The notes below the pieces were generated by a model. That model ran no database searches and was not told the DNA's origin. It saw only the letters and a program-made list of their open reading frames with translations. This document shows, in pieces, positions 5,848 to 6,242 of a DNA stretch of 6,242 bases. Positions within the stretch are counted from its first letter, which is position 1. Each line of letters begins with the position of its first letter. This stretch comes from Chloroflexota bacterium (lineage in GTDB: Bacteria; Chloroflexota; Anaerolineae; 4572-78; J111), in the NCBI GenBank assembly GCA_003695455.1, contig RFJF01000278.1, positions 1-6,242 on the forward strand, read 5' to 3'. Made by a program: the position numbers and the translations under genes.

Positions 5848-6030
5848 AAACTGGGCGTGGTTCATTTGCACACTGTGTCATCTTTACAAAATCCGACCAT
5901 TTTCTGCGGCCTGCGTGTTGCGTATTGCGGGCCACGACACACGGAACACGCAACACGTCCCGCATACGGAGTCAACAAGGCAGGTCGTTGTAAAGCTGTT
6001 CTCCGGGATTTGTGAACCACGCCACAATTT
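5848..6030. repeat. Nested imperfect palindrome (about 180 bp), MITE-like or structured RNA
   Basis: Five stems pair in strictly nested order: 5854-5864 with 6013-6023 (11 bp perfect, ggcgtggttca); 5882-5889 with 5988-5995 (8 bp, ctttacaa); 5894-5898 with 5983-5987 (5 bp); 5905-5909 with 5960-5964 (5 bp); 5914-5923 with 5948-5957 (10 bp perfect, cgtgttgcgt). The outer stem can extend to 5848/6030 with one mismatch and one bulge. The two arms are of similar length, about 79 and 86 nt, around an apical loop near 5927-5944. No transposase is present. It could be a non-autonomous palindromic element, a transcribed hairpin RNA or a transcription attenuator. No clear T-run follows. The pairing is seen directly; its nature is inferred. 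Confidence 0.7.
5913..5958. repeat. Complementary heptamer repeats at the palindrome apex
   Basis: The left arm reads gcgtgtt (5913-5919), gcgtatt (5920-5926), then gcg. The right arm reads cacacgg (5938-5944), aacacgc (5945-5951), aacacgt (5952-5958). Both have a 7-bp period, and aacacgc is the exact reverse complement of gcgtgtt. The arms can therefore pair in more than one register. A second possible pairing joins cgtattgcggg (5921-5931) to cccgcatacg (5959-5968) with one bulge. Confidence 0.6.
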
Positions 6031-6037
6031 ACAATTC
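6024..6037 (+). repeat. Heptamer tandem repeat, two units
   Basis: The units acaattt (6024-6030) and acaattc (6031-6037) are adjacent 7-mers with one mismatch, at the right edge of the palindromic element. This is weak alone but has the same period as the other intergenic repeats here. Confidence 0.4.
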
Positions 6038-6046
6038 ACCATTTTC

Positions 6047-6054
6047 AAGGGAGG
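6047..6054 (+). promoter_or_regulatory. Shine-Dalgarno site for the lipoprotein gene
   Basis: AAGGGAGG ends 5 nt before the ATG at 6060, at good spacing. It fixes this start. The preceding bases match those before the membrane gene at 5275-5287. Confidence 0.8.
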
Positions 6055-6059
6055 CCACA

Positions 6060-6242
6060 ATGTGTACGCATCGCAACACAAAAAACTGGTTAGCAGCAAT
6101 ATTTGCAATTATGTTGGTGATAGGACTGCCGGCCTGCGGCGGCAGCGAGGAAGCCCCCACGGCAGAACCCCCCCCGGAGGCCGCCCAGTCTCAGGTATCG
6201 CTGGCAACCAACACCCCGGAGGCTACCGCCACCCCCGTACCC
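6060..6242 (+). CDS. Lipoprotein, N-terminal fragment, cut by the window edge
   Basis: Sixty-one residues are visible and the frame is open at the right edge. A basic n-region (MCTHRNTKN) is followed by a hydrophobic core (about 10-22) and the lipobox LPAC with the lipidated cysteine at residue 26, then GGS. This is a class II signal peptide, so the mature protein should be anchored to the outer face of the membrane. After the cysteine comes a low-complexity linker rich in Pro, Ala, Thr and Glu (for example TPEATATPVP). Such linkers often precede a solute-binding, propeller or other extracytoplasmic domain in Chloroflexota, but that domain lies outside the window, so no function is assigned. 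The good ribosome site supports the start. The same ORF is too short to appear as a complete gene here, yet the lipobox makes it convincing. Confidence 0.85.
   Translation, partial: MCTHRNTKNWLAAIFAIMLVIGLPACGGSEEAPTAEPPPEAAQSQVSLATNTPEATATPVP

Larger units (their letters stand above)
5794..6059 (+). other. 266-bp intergenic region containing a large palindromic element
   Basis: No ATG occurs between 5800 and 6059. A frame from GTG 5825 stays open through the right edge region but has no ribosome site, no recognisable protein features, and overlaps the lipoprotein gene in another frame, so it is not called. The region holds an orphan Shine-Dalgarno sequence at its left end, a nested palindrome (5848-6030), 7-bp tandem repeats and the lipoprotein's leader. 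TTGCAC at 5866-5871 with CAAAAT at 5887-5892 (15-bp spacing) is too poor to call a promoter. Confidence 0.6.

Noticed and set aside
5866..5892. Sigma-70 promoter before the lipoprotein gene
   Set aside because: TTGCAC and CAAAAT are separated by only 15 bp and the -10 is poor. The bases also form part of the palindrome.
5848..6030. Retron-type ncRNA
   Set aside because: Long nested stems with terminal inverted repeats invite the comparison, but no reverse transcriptase gene is present in the window.
5884..6108. 74-residue minus-strand open frame
   Set aside because: It reads through the palindromic element and the lipoprotein signal peptide region, has no clear ribosome site and no recognisable motif.
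5825..6242. Open frame from GTG 5825
   Set aside because: It lies 25 nt from the orphan Shine-Dalgarno sequence, runs through the palindrome and overlaps the lipoprotein in another frame. Its translation shows no protein-like pattern.

Overview
All supported genes lie on the plus strand. The window looks like bacterial chromosome, probably from a Chloroflexota (Anaerolineae-like) genome. That assignment is an inference from style: NNRG-type TPR arrays, WD40 and Reg_prop propellers fused to membrane segments, GxGQ-LR membrane repeats, and a lipoprotein with a Thr/Pro/Ala/Glu-rich stretch after its lipid cysteine. No rRNA, tRNA, CRISPR array, transposase or phage gene was seen.

Positions 1-5041 are a compact, probably co-transcribed block of four genes. 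They are a TPR protein cut off at the left edge (1-906), a seven-TM plus WD40-propeller protein that overlaps it by one base (906-2663), a two-TM protein with a duplicated PH-like or DUF6585-like domain (2704-3474), and a signal-anchored Reg_prop propeller followed by a four-TM module (3497-5041). The positive-inside rule places both propellers outside the membrane and the PH-like domain in the cytoplasm. A reasonable but unproven reading is an envelope scaffold or sensing assembly built from protein-protein interaction modules. No enzyme, kinase or nuclease motif was recognised.

Positions 5042-6059 hold two intergenic stretches of about 260 bases on either side of a small Gly-rich membrane protein (5302-5793). 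Both stretches are a mosaic of short repeats: degenerate 7-bp tandem repeats, a 15-bp tandem repeat and a phrase resembling dispersed metagenome repeats. Both end just before the same 13-nt ribosome-binding leader. The second stretch contains the most striking structure in the window. This is a nested imperfect palindrome of about 180 bp (5848-6030) whose five stems are collinear, lying just downstream of a perfect Shine-Dalgarno sequence that has no start codon.

Positions 6060-6242 are the start of a lipoprotein gene that runs off the right edge.
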